From: an uncultured Candidatus Melainabacteria bacterium
GTDB lineage: Bacteria; Cyanobacteriota; Vampirovibrionia; Gastranaerophilales; Gastranaerophilaceae
Direction of reading: 5' to 3'
Assembly: GCA_934728585.1 (NCBI GenBank)
Contig: CAKVDZ010000001.1
Coordinates: 186,001-250,000 of the forward strand
DNA: 64,000 nucleotides
Shown here: piece after piece, positions 1 to 10,031 of the stretch
Position numbering within the stretch: the first letter of the stretch is position 1
Layout: each line of letters starts with the position of its first letter
Program-made: the position numbers and the translations under genes
The notes under the pieces: generated by a model
Told to the model about the DNA's origin: nothing
What the model saw: only the letters and a program-made list of their open reading frames with translations
Database searches by the model: none

Positions 1-1092
1 ATCAAACAAACTTTCCGTTCTTCTGATGAAGTCTTTGGTGATATTACAATTCCAGATTATACAGAAACTCAATTTTTATTACCTTTAACTTTAAGCTATG
101 AAATTGATATTTGGGGTAAAAATCACTTGAAAACAAAAGCTTATAAGAAAAAATTTGAAGCTATACAACAAGATGAAAAAACAGTTTATATTTCAATGAC
201 TTCTGCTTTTGCAAGCGACTACTATAATTTAATTAAGGTTGATAAACTTATTGAATTACAAAAAGAATTGATAAAGACTCAAAATGAAGTCCTAAACTCT
301 ATTGAAAAGAAATACAACGCTGGAACAGCCAATATTAATCAAGTAATTACCGAAAAAAAATCTTTAACTTACTTGCAAGAAGAATTAAATAATTTATTGG
401 AAAAACAAGATGTTCTAAAAAATCAAATGAGTGTAATACTTTCAGATAGAAGTTTTCATGATATATCAAGAACAAAATACAACGACATTAAAGCAAAAAT
501 TACTATACCTAATGAAATTAGCACAGACATTTTGGCATCACGACCAGACAATGTAAAATCAGAATTAAATCTTGAAAAAATCGGCATAGATGTAAAAGTT
601 GCAAGACGCGAATTGTTACCTAAATTCAATCTTGTTGGAAACTTGGGTTTTAACGCATATAGCCTTTCAAGTTCAAATACTTTTCTTGCAAACCTTGCAA
701 TTCAACCAACTTGGGATTTATTTATGGGTGGAAAGAAAATTCAATTATTAAAATTGCAAAAAGATGAATATAAAATTGCAGTAGAACACTACGATAAAAC
801 CATTTTAAAATCTATTCAAGAAACAAATGACGCACTTTATACCCTAAAATCTATTAACGGAAAATATTCTATTGCGAATGACAGGTATGCGTTAAGCAAA
901 ACAGAAACAAAATTGATGAAAAAGAAAGAAAACTTAGGAGTTGCAGATAGATTAAATTCTTTATACCAAAAAGAAATCGAACTTGTATCTGAGCAACAAG
1001 TCGTGTCATTAAAAATTAATGAAATTATCGCTATGATTAACTTATATCAAGCTTTGGGTGGTGTTGATTTCTTTAACGCAGAAAACTTATAA
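1..1092 (+). CDS. TolC/OprM-type outer membrane efflux protein, 5' end missing
   Basis: The frame is open from base 1, so the gene begins outside the window; 363 residues are visible. The segment SYEIDIWGKNHLKTKAYKK (about residues 34-52) matches the hallmark of the outer membrane efflux protein family, which forms the trimeric outer-membrane exit duct of tripartite pumps and type I secretion. Long amphipathic helices follow (about 55-150 and 225-345), and TWDLFMGGKK near 238 is the usual second-repeat beta-strand region. An internal TTG at 127 is not the start because family sequence continues upstream of it. The stop at 1090-1092 abuts recG, which converges. The partner pump genes would lie to the left. 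The family call is secure; the substrate cannot be told. Confidence 0.85.
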   Translation: MKQTFRSSDEVFGDITIPDYTETQFLLPLTLSYEIDIWGKNHLKTKAYKKKFEAIQQDEKTVYISMTSAFASDYYNLIKVDKLIELQKELIKTQNEVLNSIEKKYNAGTANINQVITEKKSLTYLQEELNNLLEKQDVLKNQMSVILSDRSFHDISRTKYNDIKAKITIPNEISTDILASRPDNVKSELNLEKIGIDVKVARRELLPKFNLVGNLGFNAYSLSSSNTFLANLAIQPTWDLFMGGKKIQLLKLQKDEYKIAVEHYDKTILKSIQETNDALYTLKSINGKYSIANDRYALSKTETKLMKKKENLGVADRLNSLYQKEIELVSEQQVVSLKINEIIAMINLYQALGGVDFFNAENL

Positions 1093-3468
1093 CTAAGTTG
1101 ATAATAGTTCTAAACTACTTACTGATTGTAAATTTTCGGCATTTTTAAGCAAAGGATAATCGTCGACATTATAGTTTTTAACAAATTCTATCGCTTCGTT
1201 ACGTGCAATTTCAAGAATTTTAGTATCTTTTACAATATCAGCAATAACCATATCTGGCAAACCGCTTTGACGAGTTCCTAAAAATTCCCCAGGACCTCGG
1301 AGTTCTAAATCTTTTTCTGCAATTACAAATCCATCATTTGTTTGCTCCATAATCTCTAATCTTGCGCGCGTTTCTGGGTTACGAGTAGAAGAAGAAAGTA
1401 CGCAATAGGATTGATGTTCACAACGACCTACACGACCTCTCAACTGGTGCAATTGAGATAATCCGAAGCGTTCAGCGTTTTCAATGACCATAACGGTTGC
1501 ATTTGGAACATCAACTCCCACTTCAACAACCGTTGTAGATACAAGAATATCATATTTCCCGTCTTTAAAATCGTGCATAACTTTATCTTTTTCGTCGTTT
1601 TTAAGTTTTCCGTGCAAAAGTCCTATTTTTAACTCTGGGAATGCATCTTTTTGTAATTTTTCAGCCTCAATTGTTGCAGCTTTTGCAGATAAAGTTTCAC
1701 TTTCCTCAATCAATGGATAAACAATATACGCTTGACGACCTTGTTGAACTTGTTGTCTAATTAAGTTATAAATTTGTTTTTTAGAATTGCAAAGAGCTGT
1801 TTTAATTGGTTTTCGGCCTTTTGGTAATTCGTCAATTATTGTCAAATCTAAATCACCATGAACAGAAAGTGCTAAAGTTCTAGGAATTGGAGTTGCAGTC
1901 ATTGTTAAAACTTGAGGCGAACTAGCTTTTTTACGCAATCCTACGCGTTGTTTTACCCCAAATCTATGTTGCTCATCAATTACAACAGCACCAAGATTTG
2001 CAAATTCAATATTATCCTGAATAAGAGCATGAGTTCCGACTGCGATATTTGTTTGACCATTTGCTAAGTCTGTTTCTTGAATTTTTCTTGCCTTTTTGCC
2101 CATACTTCCTAAGAATAAGCCTACGTGTAATCCTAATGGAGTTAGCCAATTTATTAGATTATTATAATGTTGTTGAGCCAAAATTTCAGTAGGAGCCATA
2201 ATTGCGCCCTGATAGCCACATTCAACTCCAGCAAGCAACATAATTGTAGCAACAACAGTTTTACCACTACCAACATCACCTTGAAGAAGCCTTTGCATTG
2301 GCTCATCTGATTGCAAGTCGTTCAAAATCTCGTTTACAGCGTTTTTTTGTGCAGTTGTAAGCTCAAAAGGTAGAGATTTAATGAAATTCATAACTAAACC
2401 ATCGTGGCGAATATTAAATTGCAAAGAATCATGGCGTTTTCGGTTTTGTTCTCTAAGTTGTGCAAGTTTAAATTGTGCAATAAAAAATTCTTCAAAAACA
2501 AGTGAAAATCTTGCTTGTTCAAGCTTTTCCATACTTTCAGGAAAATGCATTTGAAACACAGCATCAGCCTTGTTCATAATGTCGTATTTTTGTCTTAAAT
2601 ATTCGGGTAAAACCGTTTGAATAGTGGACTTGAATGTTTCTAACGCATTAAAAACAGCTTTGCGCAAGGTTTTCATACTCAAATTTTCACTTAAAGGATA
2701 AATAGGAACAATTCTTCCTAAATTAAGGTTAGAATTTCCAAAGACATCATCAGCTATTATTGAATACGATGGTTTATCAATAGTTTTTTGCATGTTGTAT
2801 TTATTGAGTTTAACCTCGCCAGACACCATAATTCCAGCACCAGTTGGGAATTGAGCCTTTGTTCGTTCTAAAATAAATCTATTTGATTTTGCTTGAAAAA
2901 AATTCAATTCAATTGAACCTGTTTCATCGGCAATTTTAACTTTAATAACACCTAAATTATTTTTTGTTGTAAATGATTGAGCTGATTTTATATAGCCAAA
3001 AATTGTAGTAGTTTTACCTTCTTCAAGGTCTTTTATAAAGGTTCTGCCAGAATAATCAATGTGGCGACGAGGGAAGTAATACATTAGGTCATTTGCAGTG
3101 TAAATGTTCAACTTATTCAAAATATAACCGACTTTTGGTCCAACCCCTTTTATATAGGTTACGTCGCATTGGTTTGGAAGCCGATTGTCTGGTATTGCAG
3201 TTTTTTCCTCTGTTTTAGGGTTTAATTCATCGCGCATTACAGCACAAAATCTGTTCAAAATTTTTCTTCGAACAGGCATTGATTCTAGAGGATAACGTTC
3301 AAAAGCTTCTAACATTACGCGCCATTTGGGATTTTTTGTTAATTTATACTCTTTTAAAATTTCAGAACGCATAAACTTTGAAAAAACTTGCGTTTTCCCT
3401 TTTATATCAATATATCCATATTTAATTTCGACCTCGACAGATTGTCTTATTTGGTCTAAATTTTCCAT
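1093..3468 (-). CDS. recG: ATP-dependent DNA helicase RecG
   Basis: RecG is a superfamily 2 helicase that remodels stalled forks and Holliday junctions in DNA repair. Visible motifs are Walker A GDVGSGKT, motif II DEQH (VVIDEQHRFG), motif III TATPIPRT and motif VI QLRGRVGR. The wedge/OB domain precedes the helicase core (about residues 100-330). The protein is 791 residues, about 100 longer than E. coli RecG. The extra N-terminal part (EVEIKYGYIDIKGK..FSKFMR) resembles the extension I recall from cyanobacterial RecG. The start ATG overlaps the stop of the upstream M16 protease by one base (TAATG), so translation is probably coupled. The two genes form a minus-strand operon. Confidence 0.96.
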   Translation of the reverse strand: MENLDQIRQSVEVEIKYGYIDIKGKTQVFSKFMRSEILKEYKLTKNPKWRVMLEAFERYPLESMPVRRKILNRFCAVMRDELNPKTEEKTAIPDNRLPNQCDVTYIKGVGPKVGYILNKLNIYTANDLMYYFPRRHIDYSGRTFIKDLEEGKTTTIFGYIKSAQSFTTKNNLGVIKVKIADETGSIELNFFQAKSNRFILERTKAQFPTGAGIMVSGEVKLNKYNMQKTIDKPSYSIIADDVFGNSNLNLGRIVPIYPLSENLSMKTLRKAVFNALETFKSTIQTVLPEYLRQKYDIMNKADAVFQMHFPESMEKLEQARFSLVFEEFFIAQFKLAQLREQNRKRHDSLQFNIRHDGLVMNFIKSLPFELTTAQKNAVNEILNDLQSDEPMQRLLQGDVGSGKTVVATIMLLAGVECGYQGAIMAPTEILAQQHYNNLINWLTPLGLHVGLFLGSMGKKARKIQETDLANGQTNIAVGTHALIQDNIEFANLGAVVIDEQHRFGVKQRVGLRKKASSPQVLTMTATPIPRTLALSVHGDLDLTIIDELPKGRKPIKTALCNSKKQIYNLIRQQVQQGRQAYIVYPLIEESETLSAKAATIEAEKLQKDAFPELKIGLLHGKLKNDEKDKVMHDFKDGKYDILVSTTVVEVGVDVPNATVMVIENAERFGLSQLHQLRGRVGRCEHQSYCVLSSSTRNPETRARLEIMEQTNDGFVIAEKDLELRGPGEFLGTRQSGLPDMVIADIVKDTKILEIARNEAIEFVKNYNVDDYPLLKNAENLQSVSSLELLST

Positions 3469-6062
3469 TACTTAGCCTTATCTACAACCGATTCTACGTA
3501 ATTGTTTATAAAATATTTGTTCGCAACTTCAATAATATCTGAAACTGTTACGCTTTGAATTAATTTTGGATATTTTTCAACAAAATCAAAACCTCTGCCT
3601 GTAACTTCATAAAGTGCAAGCCCAGAAGCTTTGTCTAGATTTGTTTCAAGCGCTAAAACGAACTTGCCAATAAGTTGTTCTTTTGCGTCTTTTAGTTCTT
3701 TTGCTGATACAAATTCACTTTTTAAAATATCTATTTGTTGCATCATTTTTTGCCTAGAAACATCTAATGTTGCAGGATTTGTGCCAATATATAAAGTGTA
3801 TGCACCTCTTAAAACGTTAGGTGAAAAACTTGAACCAACTTGATAAGCTAATCCATTTTGCTCTCTTAGGTTGCGGAACAAGCGAGAACTCATACCTGTA
3901 CCCATAAATGCATCAATAACTTGCAAAGTTGCAAAATCTTTTAGTGTTGTATTACCTGAAGTTTGCCAACCTAAAATTAGCCAAGAAGCTTGTAAATCCT
4001 TGATTTGAGTTTTTATTGTTTTTGTTGATAAATTAAATGGAATTTCGTTGAAATGTTTTTCGTATGAGAAAACTTCACCTTTTTTACCATTAAAAATTTC
4101 TGACATTTGATTAATTATATATTGTTTATCGACATCACCGTTTACAGAAATAACAAGGTTTTTAGGATAAAATATTGTAGAATAATAATCAATAATATTC
4201 TCACGAGTTACTTTTGGCAAAGTTTTTTCCAAAACTTTTGATGTATATGAATATGTAGAACCAGAGTAAATTGCAGTTCTATATTCCTCTAATGCTCTAT
4301 TTAGTGGTATATCCATAGAGGCTTTCATCGCATTAAGCATTGTTTTTCTTGCTTTTTCAAGGTCATAGTTATCAAATTTTGCACTGTTCACAACTTCATC
4401 TAATAAGCTTAATGTTAATGGAAGTTGTTTTTTTGTAGTTAAAACGTTGATAGAAAAGTAATCAGAACCTGATGACGGAGAGATAGAAATTCCATTTTCT
4501 TCTAGAATTTGTGCCAATTCTAGTTGTGAATAATTCTTTGTACCTTTTAGCATTGTCGCTGACATTAAATCAGATGTACCTGCAATTTTTTCTAAGAAAT
4601 CTCCACCCTTTGCTTTTATCGCAATAGCAACGATATCATTATTTGCGTGTTTGTTTACAAGCAAAGTAGCACCTGTATCAAGAGTATATTTGTCTGTGTT
4701 ATAGGCTGTTTTTACAAGTTTTGCGCTATGATTTTGTTTTTCTGTATTGCTAACACTTGTTTTTGTTGGTTGATATTTTTCTGGCATAACAATAGAAATA
4801 GCACATTTATTTTCTTTCAAGTATTTATTTGCAACCCTTTTAACATCTTCAGGTGTTACGTTACTAATACCTTTTAAATAATCATCGTAGTTTTTGGCAT
4901 CGCCTGTTAAAACAACGGTGTAACCCATTTCAGTTGCGACATTTGAAACTGATTCGCGAGAAAAATAAGTATCACGTTCAATAATATTTTTTGCTCGTTC
5001 AACGTCTTCTTCAGTTACTCCACGAGCCTTTATATTTTCAATTTCTTCAAAAATTGAAGCCTTTAATTTATCCTTATTTTCAGGTTGAAAAGTTGCACTT
5101 ACATAAAAAACACCGTCATCTTTAAAGGAAGCATTTGCAGTAGAAATTGATGTAACTAATTGTTTTTGCTCTTTAATATTTTGATAAAATTTTGAAGAAC
5201 GACCGTCGCCTAAAATTGAAGCCAAAACATCAAGTGCAAATTCATCAGAATGAACTGCATTAGTGCCCCTAAAACCAATCATCATATAAGCAGAGTTACT
5301 AGGGAATTTAACCTCTTTTACACGTTGTGATTTAATTTGAGGTTCTTTTTTATATAAAACTTTTTGTGCTTTTTTATTTTTCAAATTGAAAGCTTGTTTA
5401 ACTTTTTCAGCAGTTGCATCTGGGTCAACATCTCCGACGATAACAGTTACCATATTATCAGGAGTGTAGTGTTTATTATAATAATCAAGAATTTCTTCTC
5501 TTGTGATTGTTTCAATAACTTTTGCTTTTCCGATTACTTCGCGCTTGTATGGGTGAACACTAAACATAAGTTCATTCAAATTATCGTAAACAACATCGCT
5601 AGGAGAATTTTTGTCCTTTGCAATTTCTTCTAAAACAACTTTTCGTTCTTTTTCCAATTCTTTTCTCGGAATTTGAGGGTTTAAAAGCATATCTGCGTGT
5701 AAATCTAAAGCTAAATCAAAATCTTTTGATGGAATTTTTATATAATAATGCGTAAAATCCTTGCTAGTTGCAGCATTAGTTACAGCACCTTTTGATTCCA
5801 AAATTCTATCAAAGGTGCCCGCTGGATTTTTTTCCGTACCTTTAAAGAACAAATGTTCTAAAAAGTGTGAAACGCCAGTATTCTTGTCGTTCTCGTTTAT
5901 AGAACCCGTCTTAATCCAAGTATCTATAATAACAATTGGGTTAGATTTAACTTGTTTTACGATAACCGTTTGACCATTATCAAATTTATAAACGTTGTAA
6001 TCACTTGCAAACGCTACACTTCCGAACAAGATTACACATAATAATACAATATATTTTTTCAT
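3468..6062 (-). CDS. M16 family zinc protease, exported, two-domain
   Basis: An 864-residue protein with a signal peptide (MKKYIVLLCVILFGSVAFA) and two tandem M16 domains. The first half carries the inverted zinc motif HFLEH near residue 65, with the downstream glutamate region (EEIAKD, about 145). The second half (about 470-864) lacks HxxEH and fits the inactive partner domain that completes the clam-shell chamber. Such processing peptidases degrade or trim small peptides; the signal peptide puts this one outside the cytoplasm. The start has an AGGGGA ribosome site. Its stop overlaps the recG start. The pairing with recG is probably only co-transcription. Confidence 0.9.
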   Translation of the reverse strand: MKKYIVLLCVILFGSVAFASDYNVYKFDNGQTVIVKQVKSNPIVIIDTWIKTGSINENDKNTGVSHFLEHLFFKGTEKNPAGTFDRILESKGAVTNAATSKDFTHYYIKIPSKDFDLALDLHADMLLNPQIPRKELEKERKVVLEEIAKDKNSPSDVVYDNLNELMFSVHPYKREVIGKAKVIETITREEILDYYNKHYTPDNMVTVIVGDVDPDATAEKVKQAFNLKNKKAQKVLYKKEPQIKSQRVKEVKFPSNSAYMMIGFRGTNAVHSDEFALDVLASILGDGRSSKFYQNIKEQKQLVTSISTANASFKDDGVFYVSATFQPENKDKLKASIFEEIENIKARGVTEEDVERAKNIIERDTYFSRESVSNVATEMGYTVVLTGDAKNYDDYLKGISNVTPEDVKRVANKYLKENKCAISIVMPEKYQPTKTSVSNTEKQNHSAKLVKTAYNTDKYTLDTGATLLVNKHANNDIVAIAIKAKGGDFLEKIAGTSDLMSATMLKGTKNYSQLELAQILEENGISISPSSGSDYFSINVLTTKKQLPLTLSLLDEVVNSAKFDNYDLEKARKTMLNAMKASMDIPLNRALEEYRTAIYSGSTYSYTSKVLEKTLPKVTRENIIDYYSTIFYPKNLVISVNGDVDKQYIINQMSEIFNGKKGEVFSYEKHFNEIPFNLSTKTIKTQIKDLQASWLILGWQTSGNTTLKDFATLQVIDAFMGTGMSSRLFRNLREQNGLAYQVGSSFSPNVLRGAYTLYIGTNPATLDVSRQKMMQQIDILKSEFVSAKELKDAKEQLIGKFVLALETNLDKASGLALYEVTGRGFDFVEKYPKLIQSVTVSDIIEVANKYFINNYVESVVDKAK

Positions 6063-6200
6063 AATAACAAATCCCCTTAATTTTCCACCATTTTACATAA
6101 AAATCAAGAGAGTTTCAAGTACGCCAATCGGGGAATTAAGAAGATAAAGAGAGGGCAAAGCTTTGAACATGTTACAAATTCTCACAATTAACGTTATTAC

Positions 6201-6229
6201 TTGAAAGCTAAGAAATTTTTTTATATAAT
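6201..6229 (+). promoter_or_regulatory. Sigma-70-type promoter of the OmpR/kinase operon
   Basis: TTGAAA at 6201-6206 and TATAAT at 6224-6229 are 17 bases apart. Transcription would start near 6236, leaving a short leader with an AGAGG ribosome site before the ATG at 6254. Confidence 0.75.
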
Positions 6230-6253
6230 ATTTTACAAAATTAGAGGATATGT

Positions 6254-6970
6254 ATGGATAACTTCAATAAAAAAAGAATTTTAATCGTTGATGATGACGA
6301 AGAAATCAGAGAACTACTAGAATTTGATATTGCGCAAAGTGGTTACACTGTAGATACTGCAAAAGACGGTTTGGAAGGGTTAAATAAGGCCTTAAATAAC
6401 TCTTACGACCTCATTCTTTTAGACGTTATGATGCCGAAAATGAACGGTTTTGACGTTTGTAAAAATATTCGTCAAGCAAAACTTGCTATTCCAATTCTTA
6501 TGCTTACTGCAAAAGGTACAATTGAAGATAAAACTGACGGTTTTGACAGCGGTGCAGATGATTATTTGGTAAAACCTTTTGATATCCAAGAGGTTTTGTT
6601 GAGAATTAGAGTTCTTTTAAGAAGAAATCAAGTAGAAGAAACAACTTCTATGTCTGATGAAGTGTTGAATGTCGGAGATATTCAAATTTTTCCAGAAACT
6701 CTTGAATGTACAATTGTGAATAAGAGAGTAAAATTAACTCCAACAGAGTTTGAAATTTTATACTCTCTAATGCAACATTTCAACAACGCTGTAACTCTTG
6801 CAACTTTGCTTGATGAAGTTTGGGGCTATGACAGCAACGAAGATGTTAGAATGTTAAGAGTTCACGTGGGTGGACTTAGAAACAAAATTGAAGAAAATGT
6901 TAAAACACCAAAATACTTACACACCGTAACAAACGTAGGTTACAAGTTAACTCCATTTGCTGAAAGTTAG
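6254..6970 (+). CDS. OmpR/PhoB-family response regulator
   Basis: 238 residues: a receiver domain (about 7-120) with the acidic pair DDD at the N-terminus, phospho-acceptor Asp in LILLDVMMPKMNG and Lys in YLVKPFD, then a winged-helix DNA-binding domain (about 140-235; LTPTEFEILYSLM and RMLRVHVGGLRNKIEE). It is a transcription factor controlled by phosphorylation. The kinase gene follows one base after the stop, so the two form a cognate pair from the promoter at 6201-6229. The target genes are not evident from sequence. Confidence 0.95.
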   Translation: MDNFNKKRILIVDDDEEIRELLEFDIAQSGYTVDTAKDGLEGLNKALNNSYDLILLDVMMPKMNGFDVCKNIRQAKLAIPILMLTAKGTIEDKTDGFDSGADDYLVKPFDIQEVLLRIRVLLRRNQVEETTSMSDEVLNVGDIQIFPETLECTIVNKRVKLTPTEFEILYSLMQHFNNAVTLATLLDEVWGYDSNEDVRMLRVHVGGLRNKIEENVKTPKYLHTVTNVGYKLTPFAES

Positions 6971-6971
6971 T

Positions 6972-8696
6972 ATGAACAAAAAAGCACTTAGAAAACTTAA
7001 TAAGATTAGAAAAATTTTGCAACCCAAAAGATTAAAAATTGCGGAACAAATTCTTATTGTTTTATTTATTGCTGTTTTAATCCCAATGATTATCAGTGGT
7101 TTTGTAATTAACAACATTAACCAACAAGCTATGAGAACTCAATTAAGAAATTCTGCAGTTCTAATCGCAAATATGGTTTCTGATGAAGTTGATGTGTTTT
7201 TAACAACTGCTACTAACCAGTTGGAACATTTGAAAACTACATTGAATTATTTACCTACAAAAGAAGCAAAAATTGCTTATCTAAACAATATGAAAAGAAA
7301 TTTTCAGTACTATTCAGATTTAGCACTTGTTGATAATGAAAGAGAAGTTCAAAAAATAAAAGCAGATAATATTATAAAAGATAGTTTTACGATGTATGTC
7401 CAAACTGATGATAAAAAGTACATTGTAGCATCTTTTAAAAATGAAAACCTAAATGATACTTTGTTTAAAACTTTAACCGATGATGCGCGCCAGATATATG
7501 TTATAGACGGTACTGGCAAACTTATTGCATCTCATAACTTTACTGACAACTTATACAAACAATCAGTTAATTTATTGCCTAACAAAATCACAGATAATCG
7601 CGCAATTATTTATGGTAATTCAAAAAATCAGCCTATTGTTTACATTCACAAAACACACCCTGATTTAATGATTATCGTTAATACAACAGAAAAAATCACT
7701 CAAAAAACAATTAACGATAACCGATTTAAACTTTTGATGGCAGTGTTTGTTTCAGCCTTGAGTATTTTTATCGTTGTTGCACTATACATTTATTACATGT
7801 ATATTAATATTCGCCAATTATTTAAAGGTATTATGGCAGTTTCAAAAGGTAGCTATGAACGCCGTATTCGTTTGTTAAAGAGTATCTTCACTCCTTATGA
7901 AATTGTTTTTCTTGCTTCCGAATTTAACAAAATGGCATCAGAAATTCATAAGTCATATATTCAATTGAAAGAGCAAAACGTAAAACTTGAACAATTAAAC
8001 GAATTTCGTTCTAACTTGATTGATACAGTAAGTCATGAGTTACGAACTCCATTAACAAGTATTCAAGGGTACACTTCAAGACTTTTGAGAACTGATATTC
8101 AAATTGACGAAGAAACAAAACAAAAATCTTTGAGAATCATCAAGCGCCAATCTGAAAGACTAAAAAGATTGATTGAAGATTTATTAGTTATTCCAGATAT
8201 TGAACGCGATAGAATTAGAGTTTCACTAGAGCCAGTTTGGATTTCAGACACTGTAAATAATGCAATAACTCTTGTAAAAAATGATGCAGGAAAAGAAATT
8301 ATAAACAACTTGTCAGAAGATTTTCCACTTGTTATTGCAGACAAAGACCGTGCTGAACAAGTGGTTGTGAACTTATTAGAAAATGCAATAAAATATTCTC
8401 GAGAAAACACACCAATTATAATTTCTGGCGAATTTCATGCTGAACAAGCAACAATAAGTATTGAAAATCAATGCGATAAAATTCCAGAAGAAAAATTAGA
8501 AACGCTGTTTGAAAAATTTATCAGAATAGATGATAAAACAACAAGAACAACTAGAGGTACTGGTTTAGGCTTATTCATTGTAAAAGGCTTGGTTGAGGCG
8601 ATGAATGGCACAATCAAAACAACTTCAACCGATGAGGTTGGTTTTAAAATCACTGTAACTCTACCTTTATTTAAATCTGTAACACTAAAACCTTAG
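6972..8696 (+). CDS. Sensor histidine kinase, membrane-bound
   Basis: Two membrane segments (about residues 18-40 and 250-275) flank an extracytoplasmic sensor of about 210 residues. A HAMP linker follows, then HisKA with the phospho-accepting His in VSHELRTPLTS, and a HATPase with N box LLENAIKYS and G box GTGLGLFIVKGL. The start chosen is ATG 6972, one base after the regulator stop; an upstream in-frame TTG at 6957 would overlap the regulator and has no advantage. The ligand sensed is unknown, as the sensor region shows no domain I recognise. Confidence 0.93.
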   Translation: MNKKALRKLNKIRKILQPKRLKIAEQILIVLFIAVLIPMIISGFVINNINQQAMRTQLRNSAVLIANMVSDEVDVFLTTATNQLEHLKTTLNYLPTKEAKIAYLNNMKRNFQYYSDLALVDNEREVQKIKADNIIKDSFTMYVQTDDKKYIVASFKNENLNDTLFKTLTDDARQIYVIDGTGKLIASHNFTDNLYKQSVNLLPNKITDNRAIIYGNSKNQPIVYIHKTHPDLMIIVNTTEKITQKTINDNRFKLLMAVFVSALSIFIVVALYIYYMYINIRQLFKGIMAVSKGSYERRIRLLKSIFTPYEIVFLASEFNKMASEIHKSYIQLKEQNVKLEQLNEFRSNLIDTVSHELRTPLTSIQGYTSRLLRTDIQIDEETKQKSLRIIKRQSERLKRLIEDLLVIPDIERDRIRVSLEPVWISDTVNNAITLVKNDAGKEIINNLSEDFPLVIADKDRAEQVVVNLLENAIKYSRENTPIIISGEFHAEQATISIENQCDKIPEEKLETLFEKFIRIDDKTTRTTRGTGLGLFIVKGLVEAMNGTIKTTSTDEVGFKITVTLPLFKSVTLKP

Positions 8697-8710
8697 ATAT
8701 AATTATGTTT

Positions 8711-9127
8711 ATGCAAGATGCTATTGAAGTTGCACTTCAAACAAAAAACGAAATACCTGTTGGCGCAGTCATCGTAAAAAGTGGCGAAATAATTGCGTTT
8801 GCTCACAATAGAAAAGAAGAATTACAGGACGTAACGGCGCATGCTGAAATTCTTGCAATAAAAATGGCGCAAGAGGGTTTGAGAAGATGGCGATTAGAAG
8901 ATTGTGACATGTATGTTACTCTTGAGCCTTGCCCAATGTGCGCTTCTGCAATTATTCAATCTAGAATTAAAAATCTTTATTTTGGCTCGTATGATACTAA
9001 ATACGGGGCTTTAGGCTCAGCTTTGGATTTAAGAAAAGTGCATAATTCAAAATTAAATGTTTTTGGTGGAATTTTCGAACAAGATTGTGATAAAATTTTA
9101 GAAGATTTTTTTGAAAGGTTAAGATGA
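8711..9127 (+). CDS. tadA: tRNA-specific adenosine deaminase TadA
   Basis: TadA converts A34 to inosine in tRNA-Arg(ACG). The zinc/catalytic motifs are HAE (TAHAEILAIK) and PCPMC (LEPCPMCASAI), in the usual order and spacing. The start at ATG 8711 (MQDAIEVAL) is chosen over ATG 8705 because a TATAAT box at 8698-8703 lies just after the kinase stop and leaves 7 bases to 8711, as expected for a leaderless message. The N-terminus then also matches normal TadA length (138 residues). The stop overlaps the next start by four bases (ATGA). Confidence 0.93.
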   Translation: MQDAIEVALQTKNEIPVGAVIVKSGEIIAFAHNRKEELQDVTAHAEILAIKMAQEGLRRWRLEDCDMYVTLEPCPMCASAIIQSRIKNLYFGSYDTKYGALGSALDLRKVHNSKLNVFGGIFEQDCDKILEDFFERLR

Positions 9128-9882
9128 TAAAAAAAGAAGAATTAGATTTACTCGTTGATAGATACGAAACACAAGAATTTATAAAAGATGACCCTATTCA
9201 ATTTGTTCATCAATTAAAAAGTGAAGAAGATAAGACAATTGCTGGATTTATAACTTCTTGTTTTGCATACGGAAACAGAAAAGTTTTTATCCAAAAACTA
9301 AACGAGCTATTTGATTCTATAAATCATCAACCATACGAATTTGTGATGAACGTTGACCCATATAAAATAGTCAACTTCAACTACAGATTTGCAAAAGATT
9401 ATGATGTTATTGCTTTATTTAAGAAGTTAAACAAGTTATACACAAGTAATAGCTCATTAAAACAGCTTTTTCAGTCAAATTACAGAGATGAAATTATTCC
9501 AATGCTACAAGGTGTTTGTGATTACTTTTATGACGGCGTACAACTTACACAAGGTTATTGCCACTTAATCCCAAACCCTCGAAACGGTGGTGCTATGAAG
9601 CGTATGAACATGTTTTTGCGTTGGATGGTTAGAAAACCTCCTGTAGATTTAGGATTATGGGATTTTATTCCAACATCAAAATTACTTATTCCATTTGATG
9701 TTCATGTCGCAAGAATTTCAAGAGAAATGGGGCTTTTGAGCAGAAATTCTGACGATTGTAAAGCTGTTATTGAATTAACAGAACGTTTAAAAGGCTTTGA
9801 CCCAGAAGATCCTACAAAATATGACTTTGCACTTTTTGGCTATGGTGTTACTCACCCTAAAAATAGCGCATTAATTAGATAA
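9124..9882 (+). CDS. TIGR02757 (DUF2400) family protein
   Basis: 252 residues of a conserved bacterial family of unknown function. The family core is recognisable: DDPIQFVHQ, AGFITSCFAYGNRKVF, MNMFLRWMVRKPPVDLGLW and DVHVARISREMGLL. The pattern of helices with a late HVxR segment recalls helix-hairpin-helix DNA glycosylases such as MutY/Nth, but no catalytic Asp/Lys pair can be assigned with confidence. It is translationally coupled to tadA by a four-base overlap. The assignment to the family is firm; the function is not known. Confidence 0.8.
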   Translation: MIKKEELDLLVDRYETQEFIKDDPIQFVHQLKSEEDKTIAGFITSCFAYGNRKVFIQKLNELFDSINHQPYEFVMNVDPYKIVNFNYRFAKDYDVIALFKKLNKLYTSNSSLKQLFQSNYRDEIIPMLQGVCDYFYDGVQLTQGYCHLIPNPRNGGAMKRMNMFLRWMVRKPPVDLGLWDFIPTSKLLIPFDVHVARISREMGLLSRNSDDCKAVIELTERLKGFDPEDPTKYDFALFGYGVTHPKNSALIR

Positions 9883-9921
9883 ACACAAATCCATGAAAAC
9901 ATGCGACAGGTTTAGATTTAG

Positions 9922-9948
9922 ACGATATTTTAATTGTTAAAATATCGT
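9922..9948. other. Perfect 12-bp AT-rich hairpin between operons
   Basis: Arms 9922-9933 and 9937-9948 are exact reverse complements with a 3-base loop. No T-run follows on the plus strand, so it is either a weak terminator or RNA stabiliser for the tadA operon or a protein-binding palindrome for the next gene at 10032. Confidence 0.5.
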
Positions 9949-10031
9949 TACAAAAGCATGGACAAACATGGCAATTTTTTTAACAAAAAATACTTTATAT
10001 AAGTACGAGAGATATTTAAAGGATTTTTATA

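Noticed and set aside
1484..1720. Antisense open frames inside recG, the M16 protease and other genes
   Set aside because: They lie wholly within strongly supported genes in other frames and show no motifs or ribosome sites.
6957..6971. TTG start for the histidine kinase
   Set aside because: It overlaps the regulator gene, while ATG 6972 follows the stop directly.
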